Assembly (NCBI RefSeq): GCF_014230315.1
Contig: NZ_JACLAW010000017.1
Span: 1-64,000, forward strand
Source: Novosphingobium flavum
Lineage (GTDB): Bacteria > Pseudomonadota > Alphaproteobacteria > Sphingomonadales > Sphingomonadaceae
DNA: 64,000 nt
Reading direction: 5' to 3'
The stretch's first letter is position 1; each line of letters opens with the position of its first letter. Below are positions 42,400 to 51,318 of this stretch, one piece after another. The notes under the pieces were generated by a model. The model saw nothing but the letters and a program-made list of their open reading frames with translations. It had not been told where the DNA came from and searched no databases. A program made the position numbers and the translations under genes.

Positions 42400-43155
42400 G
42401 TGGAAAATCAGCAGCGCAGCAGCGACCGGCTTTATCAGGATGTCGCCCGCCAGTTGCTCGATGAGTTGGCGGCCGGGCGCTATCCGGTGGGCAGCCGCCT
42501 GCCGGCCGAACGCGATCTGGCCCTGCGCTTCAACGTCAGCCGGCCGACCGTTCGCGAGGCGATCATCGCGCTCGAGGTGCAGGGGCTGGTCGAGGTGCGG
42601 ATCGGGTCAGGGGCCTATGTCCTGCGCCGGCCCGGCGAGGGCGATGCGCCGGGGTTCAATGTTTCGGCCTTCGAACTGACCGAGGCGCGGCTGTTGTTCG
42701 AGGGCGAGGCGGCGGCGCTCGCGGCAGCGCAGGCGACCGACGAGGACCTCGCCGAGATCGAAGGGCTGGTGCGGCAGATCGCGGCGGAGAACCTCGACCC
42801 CAACGGAACCGAGCGGGCCGACCGCGCCTTCCACCTCGCCATCGCCCGGGCGACGCGCAATTCGGCGATCTACAACGCGATCGAGGAGTTGTGGAACCTG
42901 CGCTCGACCTCGCCCGAGGCGGCCCTGCTGCACGAGAAGGCGCGCCACGCCAATGTGAAGCCCGTGGTCGAGGAGCATAGCGCGGTGCTGGAGGCCCTGC
43001 GCGCGCGCGATCCGGCGGCGGCCCGCGCGGCGATGCGGGCGCACCTCTCGGCCGTGCTCGAGACGCTGCTCTTCGCCACCGAGGAAAAGGCGCTGGAGGA
43101 AGCGCGCCGCGCCACCCAGGCCAAGCGCGATCGTTACGGTCGCGCGACCGCATAA
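42400..43155 (+). CDS. FadR-type GntR regulator of glucuronate genes
   Basis: A protein of 251 residues. The N-terminal winged helix reads YQDVARQLLDELAAGRYPVG, SRLPAERDLALRFNVSRPTV and REAIIALEVQGLVEVRIGSG. The C-terminal FCD ligand domain contains EGEAAALAAAQATDEDLAEI, DRAFHLAIARATRNSAIYNA and VVEEHSAVLEALRARDPAAA with the metal-binding His residues. It starts at GTG 42400 after AGGA. UxuR/ExuR-like proteins sense hexuronate intermediates. It lies between manD and uxaC, so it is the local regulator. Confidence 0.9.
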   Translation: MENQQRSSDRLYQDVARQLLDELAAGRYPVGSRLPAERDLALRFNVSRPTVREAIIALEVQGLVEVRIGSGAYVLRRPGEGDAPGFNVSAFELTEARLLFEGEAAALAAAQATDEDLAEIEGLVRQIAAENLDPNGTERADRAFHLAIARATRNSAIYNAIEELWNLRSTSPEAALLHEKARHANVKPVVEEHSAVLEALRARDPAAARAAMRAHLSAVLETLLFATEEKALEEARRATQAKRDRYGRATA

Positions 43156-43184
43156 GACTGGATTTGCCGTTCGGCTTAGTTCAT

Positions 43185-43200
43185 TATGACACCGGTTACC
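43185..43200. promoter_or_regulatory. ACCGGT-centred site before uxaC
   Basis: TGACACCGGTTACCCA surrounds the self-complementary ACCGGT in the 73-bp gap before uxaC. TGACACCGGTGTCA-like sites are used by LacI-family sugar regulators in some proteobacteria. The match is partial, so this is only a candidate. Confidence 0.3.
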
Positions 43201-43228
43201 CAACCATAGCCTGAGACTGGGAAGAGAG

Positions 43229-44644
43229 ATGCCCCGACCGCTCGAATTGCACCCCGACCGTCTTTTCCCCGCCGATCCAACGGTTCGCGCCATCGCGCGC
43301 GAACTCTATGGCGCGGTGAAGGATCTGCCGATCGTCAGCCCGCATGGGCACACCGATCCGCGCTGGTTCGCCTATGACGAGCCTTTCGGCAATGCGACCG
43401 ACCTGCTCCTGGTGCCGGACCACTACGTGTTCCGGATGCTCTATTCGCAGGGCATCGCGCTGGAGGAGCTTGGCCTACGCAATCCGGGCGTTGATCCCCG
43501 CGCCGCCTGGCGGCTGTTTGCCGAGCGCTATCCCCTGTTTCGCGGCACGCCTTCACGGATCTGGCTCGACTGGGTCTTTGCCGAGGCTTTCGGGATCGGG
43601 GTGCAGCTTTCGGCCGAAACCAGCGATCTCTACTTCGACACGATCACCGCAGCGCTGGCGACCGAGGCCTTTCGCCCTCGCGCGCTGTTCGAGCGGTTTA
43701 ACATCGAGGTCATCGCCACGACCGAGAGCCCGCTCGACAGGCTGGAGCACCATGCGGCGATCCGCAGCTCGGGCTGGCAGGGCCGGGTGATCACCGCCTA
43801 TCGCCCCGATCCGGTGATCGACCCGGACTTCGTCGACGACAAAGGTGGGGGCTTCCGCGCCAATCTTGCGGCCTTTTCCGAGCTGACCGGGGAGGACTGC
43901 CTGTCATGGCCGGGCTACCTTGCCGCGCATCGCCAGCGCCGGGCCTTCTTCGCCGCCATGGGCGCGACCAGCACCGACCATGGCCATCCCACGGCGCGGA
44001 CCGCAGACCTGTCGACCGCCGAGGCCGAGGCGCTGTTCCGCAAGGTCAGCGCGGGGGATTTCACCGCCGATGACGCCGAACTGTTCCGCGCCCAGATGCT
44101 GACCGAAATGGCGGCGATGAGCCTAGATGACGGGCTGGTCATGCAGATCCATCCCGGCGCGTTCCGTAATCACAACGCCAAGGTCTTTGCCCGCTTCGGC
44201 CGCGACAAGGGCGCGGACATCCCGAGCCGGACCGAATATGTCCAGGCGCTGAAGCCCCTGCTCGACCGGTTCGGCAACGAGAAGGACCTCTCGGTCATCC
44301 TGTTTACCTTGGACGAGAGCACCTATGCCCGCGAACTGGCGCCGCTGGCGGGGCACTATCCCTGCCTCAAGCTGGGCCCGGCCTGGTGGTTCCATGACAG
44401 CCCGGAGGGGATGAAGCGCTTCCGGGCGATGACCACGGAAACGGCCGGCTTTTACAACACGGTCGGGTTCAACGACGATACGCGGGCCTTCCTCTCGATC
44501 CCGGCACGGCACGATCTGGCGCGGCGCATCGACAGCGGCTTTCTTGCCGGGCTGGTCGCCGAGCACCGGCTGGAGGACTGGGAAGCGGCCGAACTGGCGC
44601 AGGACCTGGCCTACAACCTCGCCAAGAAGGCCTACAAGCTGTGA
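43229..44644 (+). CDS. uxaC: Glucuronate isomerase
   Basis: A protein of 471 residues, the usual length. DLPIVSPHGHTDPRWFAYDE carries the metal-binding HxH. DHYVFRMLYSQGI, ATTESPLDRLEHH, GLVMQIHPGAFRNHN, TRTEYVQALKPLLDRFG and LKLGPAWWFHDSPEGMKRFR are UxaC hallmarks. It isomerises D-glucuronate to fructuronate (or galacturonate to tagaturonate). Its stop overlaps the GTG of the next gene (GTGA), which encodes the reductase for its product. Confidence 0.96.
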   Translation: MPRPLELHPDRLFPADPTVRAIARELYGAVKDLPIVSPHGHTDPRWFAYDEPFGNATDLLLVPDHYVFRMLYSQGIALEELGLRNPGVDPRAAWRLFAERYPLFRGTPSRIWLDWVFAEAFGIGVQLSAETSDLYFDTITAALATEAFRPRALFERFNIEVIATTESPLDRLEHHAAIRSSGWQGRVITAYRPDPVIDPDFVDDKGGGFRANLAAFSELTGEDCLSWPGYLAAHRQRRAFFAAMGATSTDHGHPTARTADLSTAEAEALFRKVSAGDFTADDAELFRAQMLTEMAAMSLDDGLVMQIHPGAFRNHNAKVFARFGRDKGADIPSRTEYVQALKPLLDRFGNEKDLSVILFTLDESTYARELAPLAGHYPCLKLGPAWWFHDSPEGMKRFRAMTTETAGFYNTVGFNDDTRAFLSIPARHDLARRIDSGFLAGLVAEHRLEDWEAAELAQDLAYNLAKKAYKL

Positions 44645-45954
44645 GGATCAGTGCTGCAACGCTGCCGCAAGCGCGGGGCGCCGCGCGCTTCGGCTATGAC
44701 CGCGAGGCGCAGAAGGTGGGCATCGTCCACTTCGGCATCGGCGCCTTTCACCGCGCCCATCAGGCCTGGTACACCGACCGGGCGATGGAGGCCGGTGACC
44801 GCGACTGGATGATCGCCGGGGTCTCGCTGCGCAGCGCCGCCGTGGCCGAGCAGATGAACCCGCAGGACGGGCTCTATACCGTGGCCGAGCGTTCGGCGGC
44901 GGGGACGGATCTCAGGATCGTCGGCGCGGTGCGCGAGGTGCTGGTGGGGACGGGCGAGGCCGGGGCGATCGTCGCCCGACTGGCCGCGCCGGAGACGCGG
45001 ATCGCCAGCTTTACCGTGACCGAGAAGGGCTATTGCCGGGCGGCGGACGGCTCGCTCGACCTCAATCTGGCCGAGGGCGGTTTCTACCCGCTCCTGGCCG
45101 ATGCGATGCGGCAGCGGCGGGATGCGGGGATCGCCGGGCTGACCCTGCTGAGCTGCGACAATCTGGCCGACAATGGCAAGCAGCTGGCTCGGCTCATGGG
45201 TGAATACCTGTTCGCTCGCGCGCCGGATCTGGCCTCGTGGTTCGAGGGCGAGTGCCGCTGCCCGGCGACGATGATCGACCGCATCGTGCCGGCGACGACT
45301 GGGGCTGACCGGGCGGAGATCGAGGCCGCGCTCGGCCTGTCGGACGAGGCGGCGGTGGTGACTGAGCGGTTCAGCCAGTGGGTGATCGAGGACCGCTTTG
45401 CCGGGGCCCGGCCGCGCTGGGAGGCGGCGGGAGCGCAATTGGTGAGCGACGTCGCGCCCTATGAGATGGCCAAGCTTCGGATGCTCAACGGGGCCCACTC
45501 GCTGCTCGCCTATTGCGGGCTGGCGGCGGGGCACACCTATGTGCACGAGGCCGTGGCCGATCCGGGCCTGCGCGCCCTCGCCGAACGGCTGATGCGCGAG
45601 GAGGCCGCGCCGACCGTGCAGGCCGCGCCGGGGCAGGACCTGGTGGCCTATGCCGATGAACTGATCGCGCGCTTCGCCAATCCGGCGCTGGATCACCGGC
45701 TGATCCAGATCGCGATGGACGGCAGCCAGAAGATTCCGCAGCGCTGGCTGGAAACGCTCGAGGCCAATCGCCGCATGGGCCGCACCTGCCCGGCGATCGA
45801 GGCCGGGCTCACGGGCTGGTTTCACCACCTGCGCGGTGCCAATGGCCCGGTTGACGATCCGCTGGCGGACCGGCTCGGTTCGATGGCGCGGGCTCACGAC
45901 GACTTGCAATTGCGGGACTTGCTGGTCGGACCGCAGGGGTTGCGGATAGAATGA
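44641..45954 (+). CDS. uxuB: Fructuronate reductase / mannitol dehydrogenase family
   Basis: A long-chain polyol dehydrogenase of 437 residues. GIVHFGIGAFHRAHQAWYTD forms the NAD-binding start. DGLYTVAERSA, TVTEKGYCRAADGSL, LLSCDNLADNGKQLARLM and APYEMAKLRMLNGAHSLLAY contain the catalytic Lys and NGxH. Together with UxaC upstream and ManD it completes glucuronate to 2-keto-3-deoxygluconate by reducing fructuronate to mannonate. The family also includes mannitol enzymes, so the substrate is inferred from context. GTG start overlapping uxaC. Confidence 0.88.
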   Translation: MRISAATLPQARGAARFGYDREAQKVGIVHFGIGAFHRAHQAWYTDRAMEAGDRDWMIAGVSLRSAAVAEQMNPQDGLYTVAERSAAGTDLRIVGAVREVLVGTGEAGAIVARLAAPETRIASFTVTEKGYCRAADGSLDLNLAEGGFYPLLADAMRQRRDAGIAGLTLLSCDNLADNGKQLARLMGEYLFARAPDLASWFEGECRCPATMIDRIVPATTGADRAEIEAALGLSDEAAVVTERFSQWVIEDRFAGARPRWEAAGAQLVSDVAPYEMAKLRMLNGAHSLLAYCGLAAGHTYVHEAVADPGLRALAERLMREEAAPTVQAAPGQDLVAYADELIARFANPALDHRLIQIAMDGSQKIPQRWLETLEANRRMGRTCPAIEAGLTGWFHHLRGANGPVDDPLADRLGSMARAHDDLQLRDLLVGPQGLRIE

Positions 45955-45968
45955 TGATCGCACCAAGC

Positions 45969-46001
45969 GCGGGCAGGTCACGCTGATCGTGACCTGCCCG
46001 C
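45969..46001. terminator. Strong hairpin after uxuB
   Basis: A perfect 14-bp stem (GCGGGCAGGTCACG / CGTGACCTGCCCGC) with a 5-nt loop, 14 bp after the uxuB stop and about 90 bp before the end of the convergent OmpA gene. There is no T-run, so it may act as a transcript-end stabiliser or a bidirectional terminator. Confidence 0.6.
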
Positions 46002-46093
46002 AATGGTGGAACCTCGCTTCGGTTCGGACGTGAGGCATGCCGCCCGGCTGCCAGTTCCGGTCGCCGGCGGGGACGCTCCGCCCCCTCCCCCCG

Positions 46094-46846
46094 TCACGAG
46101 GTATAGGGTGTCAGAACGATCTCCACGCGGCGGTTGGCGGCGCGGCCCTCGATCGTGGCGTTCGAGGCAATCGGCTGGGTCTTGCCGAACCCCTCCACAT
46201 GCATCCGCGCCGAATTGACCGAGCTTGCGGCGAGGAAGTCTGCGACCATGTCGGCCCGCCGTTCGGAAAGGCGCTGGTTGTACGTGTAGGAGCCGATCGC
46301 GTCGGTGTGGCCATAGACGTCGACATAGGTTGCAGGATAACGGGCCAGCGTGCGGGAAACGGCACTGAGCGCGCCGTAGAAGCGGGGCTGGATATTGTAG
46401 CGATCGAAAGCGAAGGTCACATCGCTGGGCATCTCCAGCACGATCTGGTTCTTGCGCTTGATCACCTGAACCCCGGTACCGCGCAATTCATCCTGCAGGA
46501 TGACGTACTGGTGGTCGACATAGGCCGGCACCTCGACCACCGACACCGGGGCGATGCCCGCCTCGACGATCGCGGCGCGGCGCCGGACGACGTTGGGTAC
46601 GGCCGGGACGACGACGGTCGTGGCCACCGAGGGCACTGCGGTCCTGACGCGCGTGACGACGGTGGCTGACGGCGCCGCGACAACGGTGCGCGAGGCAGCG
46701 TCCACCGAGCCCGACACGCCGCCGACCACGCCGCCGACCCCGATGGTGCCGCCAATCGCACCGCCAAGGCCGCCGCCCACCAACTGGGCGTGGGCGGGGA
46801 TGGCGGAGAGTGCGAGGGCCGTGGTGGCGATGAAGAACGTGCGCAT
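46094..46846 (-). CDS. OmpA-family outer-membrane protein
   Basis: A protein of 250 residues with signal peptide MRTFFIATTALALSAIPAHA. A Gly/Val-rich low-complexity segment follows (GGGLGGAIGGTIGVGGVVGG). The C-terminal OmpA peptidoglycan-binding domain has VTFAFDRYNIQPRFY, TYVDVYGHTDAIGSYTYNQR, LSERRADMVADFL and GRAANRRVEIVL. The start at ATG 46846 has an AAAGGAG site. It likely anchors the outer membrane to peptidoglycan. The middle region has no recognised domain. Confidence 0.92.
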   Translation of the reverse strand: MRTFFIATTALALSAIPAHAQLVGGGLGGAIGGTIGVGGVVGGVSGSVDAASRTVVAAPSATVVTRVRTAVPSVATTVVVPAVPNVVRRRAAIVEAGIAPVSVVEVPAYVDHQYVILQDELRGTGVQVIKRKNQIVLEMPSDVTFAFDRYNIQPRFYGALSAVSRTLARYPATYVDVYGHTDAIGSYTYNQRLSERRADMVADFLAASSVNSARMHVEGFGKTQPIASNATIEGRAANRRVEIVLTPYTS

Positions 46847-46913
46847 GGGGGCTCCTTTCTCCATTCCGCGAAAACAACAGGCTTTCACGCAGAGAACGAA
46901 CCTCGCCGCCGGT

Positions 46914-47579
46914 TTAATCCATGCGGCTGCCGCCCTCGGCCAGTCCCTCCTTGCCGATGAGGGGGACGAAGCGAACCGCGCCCAGATCGTGTTCCTCCCA
47001 ATGGTCCGCGCCGGTCCGCGAGATGCGGAGCAGGCTCTGGACCTCCTCCGACCCGACAGGGATGATCAGGTGGCCGCCGATCGCCAGTTGCTCTGGCAAG
47101 GCCGCGGGAACCTTCTCGGCGCGCGCGGCCACGAGGATCGCATCGAATGGCGCCAGCCCCGGCAGGCCGATGCTGCCGTCGCCGGCCATGACCGTGACAT
47201 TGCCGTAGCCCAGCTCCGCCAGCCGCTGCCGGGCGGACGCGGCAAGGGCCTCGAGGCGCTCCACGGTGAAGACCTCGCGGGCGAGCTGGGCAAGGACGGC
47301 CGCGGCATAGCCCGAGCCGGTCCCGATCTCGAGCACCCGGGCGGACGGCCGAAGGTCGGCGGCATCGATCATGAGCGCCACGATATAGGGCTGCGAGATC
47401 GTTTGTCCGTCGCCGATCGGCAGCGGCATGTCGTCGAGCGCGTACTCGGACAGGGCGTCCGGCACGAAGGCTTCTCGCGGGACACGTTCGAATGCGGCAA
47501 GCAGCCGCGGGTTGGTGATGCCGCGCGCCTTGATCTGGCAGTCGGCCATGATCCGGCGCTGCTCGTCGCTGAAGCGCAT
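46914..47579 (-). CDS. pcm: Protein-L-isoaspartate O-methyltransferase
   Basis: A SAM-dependent repair methyltransferase of 221 residues that rescues isoaspartyl residues in aged proteins. VPREAFVPDALSEYALDDMP, LPIGDGQTISQPYIVALMID, VLEIGTGSGYAAAVLAQLAR and DAILVAARAEKVPAALPEQL are Pcm motifs. ATG 47579 follows GGAAGGAG; the longer frame to 47657 is not needed. It is divergent from hscC. Confidence 0.93.
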   Translation of the reverse strand: MRFSDEQRRIMADCQIKARGITNPRLLAAFERVPREAFVPDALSEYALDDMPLPIGDGQTISQPYIVALMIDAADLRPSARVLEIGTGSGYAAAVLAQLAREVFTVERLEALAASARQRLAELGYGNVTVMAGDGSIGLPGLAPFDAILVAARAEKVPAALPEQLAIGGHLIIPVGSEEVQSLLRISRTGADHWEEHDLGAVRFVPLIGKEGLAEGGSRMD

Positions 47580-47793
47580 CGGTGCTGCTCCTTCCCGCGC
47601 CATCTGTGCAACGGCACCGGCGCGGCGCCGTTCCGGGGCCTGCGGGCCTCGCGTCATCGCAAAGGCTATTCACCATTGCCGCCCGGCGAGGCCGCCGAGC
47701 GCAATTCGCCCTGCTTCGCTTGACGCATCTTGCTTTTGCGCATCGCGTTTGGTCAGTTCGATGCAAATCATGTGAGAGGGGCATCACAAGGCT

Positions 47794-49500
47794 ATGATCG
47801 TCGGGATCGATCTGGGAACCACCAACAGCGCGGTCGCCATCTGGCGCGACGGGCAAGCGATACTGGTTTCCAACGCGCTGGGCGACCCGCTCACCCCCTC
47901 GGCCGTTTCCCTCGATCCCGATGGCAAGACCTATGTCGGCGCGGCGGCGCTGGAGCGGTTCGGCACTCACCCGAACGACACGGCGCTCAGCTTCAAGCGC
48001 TACATGGGGACCGACCGCACCGTTTCGCTCGGCAAGCGCAAGTTCAAGGCTGACGATCTTTCGGCGCTCGTCCTGAAATCGCTGTGCGACGACGTGGAGG
48101 CGGCCTTCGGCGAGCGCCCTGCCGAAGCGGTGATCACGGTCCCGGCCTATTTCAACGATCGCCAGCGCAAAGCGACCCGCCGCGCCGGCGAGATCGCGGG
48201 GCTGAAGGTCCGCCGCCTGATCAACGAACCCACCGCCGCCGCCCTCGCCTTCGGCCTGCAGGATCAGGAGGACCGGGAGCCCTTCCTGGTCTTCGATCTT
48301 GGCGGCGGCACTTTCGACGTATCGATCGTCGAAAAGTTCGAGGGCGTGGTCGAGGTACGCGCCTCGGCGGGTGACAACCGGCTGGGCGGGGACGACTTCA
48401 ACGCCGCCCTCGCGGGCTTGGTCAAGCCCCGCCTCGATCCGTCGGGGCTGCTCGCCCGGCTCGATGACGTGAAGCGCGAAGCGCTGCTGCTCAGGGCGGC
48501 GGAAGCGGTAAGGCGCCAGCTGTCGGAGGCCGACGAGGCCGTGTTCACCGTGATCGCCGGGGAAGAAAGGCTGGAAACCCGCGTTACCGCCGCCGACCTC
48601 GAGGAAGCCTCGGCCGCCCTGATCCAGCGCCTGCGGGAACCGGTGGTGCGCGCCCTCCGGGACTGCACGTTCGACGTTGCGGAACTGAGCGAGATCGTGC
48701 TGGTCGGCGGCGCGACCCGGATGCCGATCGTGCGCAAGGCGATCACCCGCATGTTCGGCCGCTTCCCCAATGCCACGGTGCACCCCGATCACGCCGTGGC
48801 CCTGGGCGCGGCGGTCCAGGCCGGGCTGCTGTCGCGCGATGCGGCTCTGGAGGAGATCCGCATATCGGATGTCTGCCCCTTCACGCTCGGGGTCGACATG
48901 ATCGAGCGCGACAGCAACGGCCATATTCACCACGGGGTTTTCTCACCGATCATCGATCGCAATACCCCGGTGCCGGTGAGCCGCTTGAGCACGTACCAGA
49001 CGGTGCAGGACAACCAGCGCGAACTGCGCTTCAATATCTATCAGGGCGAGGCGCGGGTCGTTTCGGGCAATATCCACCTTGGCGTCATCTCGGTTCCGGT
49101 TCCGCCGCGCCCGGCCGGCGAGATCACGGCCGACGTCCGCTTCAGCTATGACAGCAGCGGCTTGCTGGAGGTTGACGTGACCATCCCCCAGACCGCGCTC
49201 CAGCGCAGCCTCGTCATCGTCGATGAGGCGGACCGGCAGTCCGAAAAGGATCTGGCCGAACGGCGCGCGGCCCTTGCCAAGCTGAAGTTCCATCCTCGGG
49301 AAGAGGCGCAGAACGTCGCGCTCATGGCCCGGGCGGACAAGACCTACGAGGACCTGATCGGGGACGAACGGCAGGCGGTCGGCCACTGGATCACCGAATT
49401 TGCCGGGGCCCTGGAATCCCAGGACCCTCGCCGGATCGCGGACGCCCGGGCGATCCTCGGCCAGCGGCTGGATGCCATCGCGGCCGAGGCGCCGCTGTGA
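47794..49500 (+). CDS. hscC: HscC-type Hsp70 chaperone
   Basis: A protein of 568 residues, shorter than DnaK. The ATPase domain shows IVGIDLGTTNSAVAIWRDG, VITVPAYFNDRQRKATRRAG, INEPTAAALAFGL, FLVFDLGGGTFDVSIVE and IVLVGGATRMPIVRKAI. The substrate domain contains DVCPFTLGVDMIERDSNG. The truncated C-terminal lid matches HscC. Its stop overlaps the start of the J-like partner gene (4 bp). In E. coli, HscC works with the J proteins DjlB/DjlC. Confidence 0.93.
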   Translation: MIVGIDLGTTNSAVAIWRDGQAILVSNALGDPLTPSAVSLDPDGKTYVGAAALERFGTHPNDTALSFKRYMGTDRTVSLGKRKFKADDLSALVLKSLCDDVEAAFGERPAEAVITVPAYFNDRQRKATRRAGEIAGLKVRRLINEPTAAALAFGLQDQEDREPFLVFDLGGGTFDVSIVEKFEGVVEVRASAGDNRLGGDDFNAALAGLVKPRLDPSGLLARLDDVKREALLLRAAEAVRRQLSEADEAVFTVIAGEERLETRVTAADLEEASAALIQRLREPVVRALRDCTFDVAELSEIVLVGGATRMPIVRKAITRMFGRFPNATVHPDHAVALGAAVQAGLLSRDAALEEIRISDVCPFTLGVDMIERDSNGHIHHGVFSPIIDRNTPVPVSRLSTYQTVQDNQRELRFNIYQGEARVVSGNIHLGVISVPVPPRPAGEITADVRFSYDSSGLLEVDVTIPQTALQRSLVIVDEADRQSEKDLAERRAALAKLKFHPREEAQNVALMARADKTYEDLIGDERQAVGHWITEFAGALESQDPRRIADARAILGQRLDAIAAEAPL

Positions 49501-51275
49501 ACCCGGGCCAGGCAAATCGCCTCCTCGGGATCAAGTCCGGTGCGGACGTTCCGGCCATCCGCAAGGCCTACGCCGCGAAGCTCAAGGCGCTCGATGTCGA
49601 TGCCGAGCCCCAGGCCTATGCGGCCCTGCGCCAGGCACGCGACCTTGCGCTCCGGTTGGCCAAGGCCGCGCAGGCAGCCGAGGCGCCCGAGCCGGAGACG
49701 GCTGCACCTGCCAGCTTGTCCGATGACCCGGCCGAGCCACCGCGCGAATGGCCCTACGCCGCCCCGTTGCGGCCGGATCTGGCCGATCAGGACATGATCC
49801 CGATCCATCTTGTCGGTCAGGCAGAAATCCCGCCGCGGCAAGAGCGCCCGGAGCCTGTCGAGCTGCGACTGCCCGACTTCTCGCCGGCGGTCGAACGCGC
49901 CTTCGCCGGGCCGCCGCAGCTCGCCCGAGGCGGCCACGCTGCCGCCGACGGAGTTGCGCTCAGCCGGCCCGACCGGGACCTTTACACCCTGCTGAGTGCC
50001 GGCGAGGACGCCCCGCTGGACGAGGCGGAACTGGCACGGGCGAACGGCTGGCTCGGCCAGATCCTCGCCGATGCCGCCTCGGCCGATCTGACCCTGCATG
50101 GCCAGATCGAAGGCTGGCTGGCCGACACCATTGCCCGCGCCTGGCCGCGCAGCGCGCCGCTCCTTCCTCCAACCGCCGAGGCCTTTGGCTGGGAAAACGA
50201 GCGCGGTCAGCTGCACGAGCGTTCTTCGATAGCCTGGCTCAACGCGCGTTTGCGTGGCTTCCGGTTCCAGAGCGATGTCGTCGATCCCGCGCATCGATTC
50301 CACAAGGCGTGGGTAGAACTGCATCAGCCGGGACGCTCGACGGTCTTGCAACGCCTCCGGGTGAATCGTCCCGACGTGATACGGCTTCTGAAGGGCGTTC
50401 GCGAGAATTTCCCGGAACTAGAAGATCATTTTGATCCGCAGCGGGTTGCTTCGTGGGAAGGTGGTGGCGGACCCAGCATTTCATTCGCGGCAGGCAGGTT
50501 CGCCGAGGGCGCCAATGCGCGCTTTCCCATGTTCGCGGTCTGGACAGGCATTCTCTTTATGATCCAGGTCGTTCGGTTCATTCCGGGGCTCAATTCAGAC
50601 GCGCGGCCTGACAAGCTGGACGGGCAGTTTGGCCCGCCCGCCGCCGTCGCCACCGCAGACCCGGACTATGAACGCATCCGCGATGCCGCGGTGATCGCGG
50701 CCTTCGGCGAGGGCAAGACGATCGCCTGGCTGCGCGAGCACCAAGCCAGCCTGTCCGCTTCGTTCGAAGCCCGCATCCGCGCGGCCCGCAACAGCGGCGC
50801 CGACGAAGCCGCGGCGATCGCGCAGGCGGTGGATTTTGTCCATCGCCGCGTGTTTCTCGCCGGGCGCCGCGAGAAAGGGGCCACGCTTGACGATACCATG
50901 GCCGTGCACCTCGCCTATCTCGATGCAGCAAGCAAACTCGGCTCGGCGACATGCCTGCAATCGATGCATTCGCTTGATTTTGGGGGCGTCTCCATTCCAA
51001 CGACCGTGCGCCGGCAGGAGGCGAAACTCGCATCGCGCCTTGCCGAAGCCGGCAAGCTCGTCGAGGTGCCGGCTTCCGGGCCCAGCCAGGCGAGTGTTCC
51101 GGGCGAACTGGTCGGCCAGATTATCAGGGCGACTGGCCTGACCCAAAGCCAGGTCGGGAAGGCCCTGCAGGAACGGGCAAGCGCCGAGGACAACTGTGCG
51201 GTCAAGCGCGCCCTGTTGCGCGCGGCGCTCGACTGGAACGGGCCCGAGCGGAACGCGATCTTCCTGACGATCTAG
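49497..51275 (+). CDS. HscC-associated protein with a degenerate J-like domain
   Basis: A protein of 592 residues. The first about 55 (NRLLGIKSGADVPAIRKAYA, AKLKALDVDAEPQAYAALRQ) have the helices of a J domain, but the HPD motif is replaced by DVDAEP. A Pro/Glu-rich linker and a long C-terminal part without a recognised domain follow, with one possible membrane helix (MFAVWTGILFMIQVVRFIPG, about residues 345-364). It starts on ATG 49497, overlapping hscC. The pairing matches HscC-DjlC-type loci. Missing HPD means it may not stimulate ATPase in the standard way. Confidence 0.75.
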   Translation: MNPGQANRLLGIKSGADVPAIRKAYAAKLKALDVDAEPQAYAALRQARDLALRLAKAAQAAEAPEPETAAPASLSDDPAEPPREWPYAAPLRPDLADQDMIPIHLVGQAEIPPRQERPEPVELRLPDFSPAVERAFAGPPQLARGGHAAADGVALSRPDRDLYTLLSAGEDAPLDEAELARANGWLGQILADAASADLTLHGQIEGWLADTIARAWPRSAPLLPPTAEAFGWENERGQLHERSSIAWLNARLRGFRFQSDVVDPAHRFHKAWVELHQPGRSTVLQRLRVNRPDVIRLLKGVRENFPELEDHFDPQRVASWEGGGGPSISFAAGRFAEGANARFPMFAVWTGILFMIQVVRFIPGLNSDARPDKLDGQFGPPAAVATADPDYERIRDAAVIAAFGEGKTIAWLREHQASLSASFEARIRAARNSGADEAAAIAQAVDFVHRRVFLAGRREKGATLDDTMAVHLAYLDAASKLGSATCLQSMHSLDFGGVSIPTTVRRQEAKLASRLAEAGKLVEVPASGPSQASVPGELVGQIIRATGLTQSQVGKALQERASAEDNCAVKRALLRAALDWNGPERNAIFLTI

Positions 51276-51318
51276 GTCCGCTTCCGAAGCCGGGCGGCGG
51301 CGGCGACGAAACGAGCGG

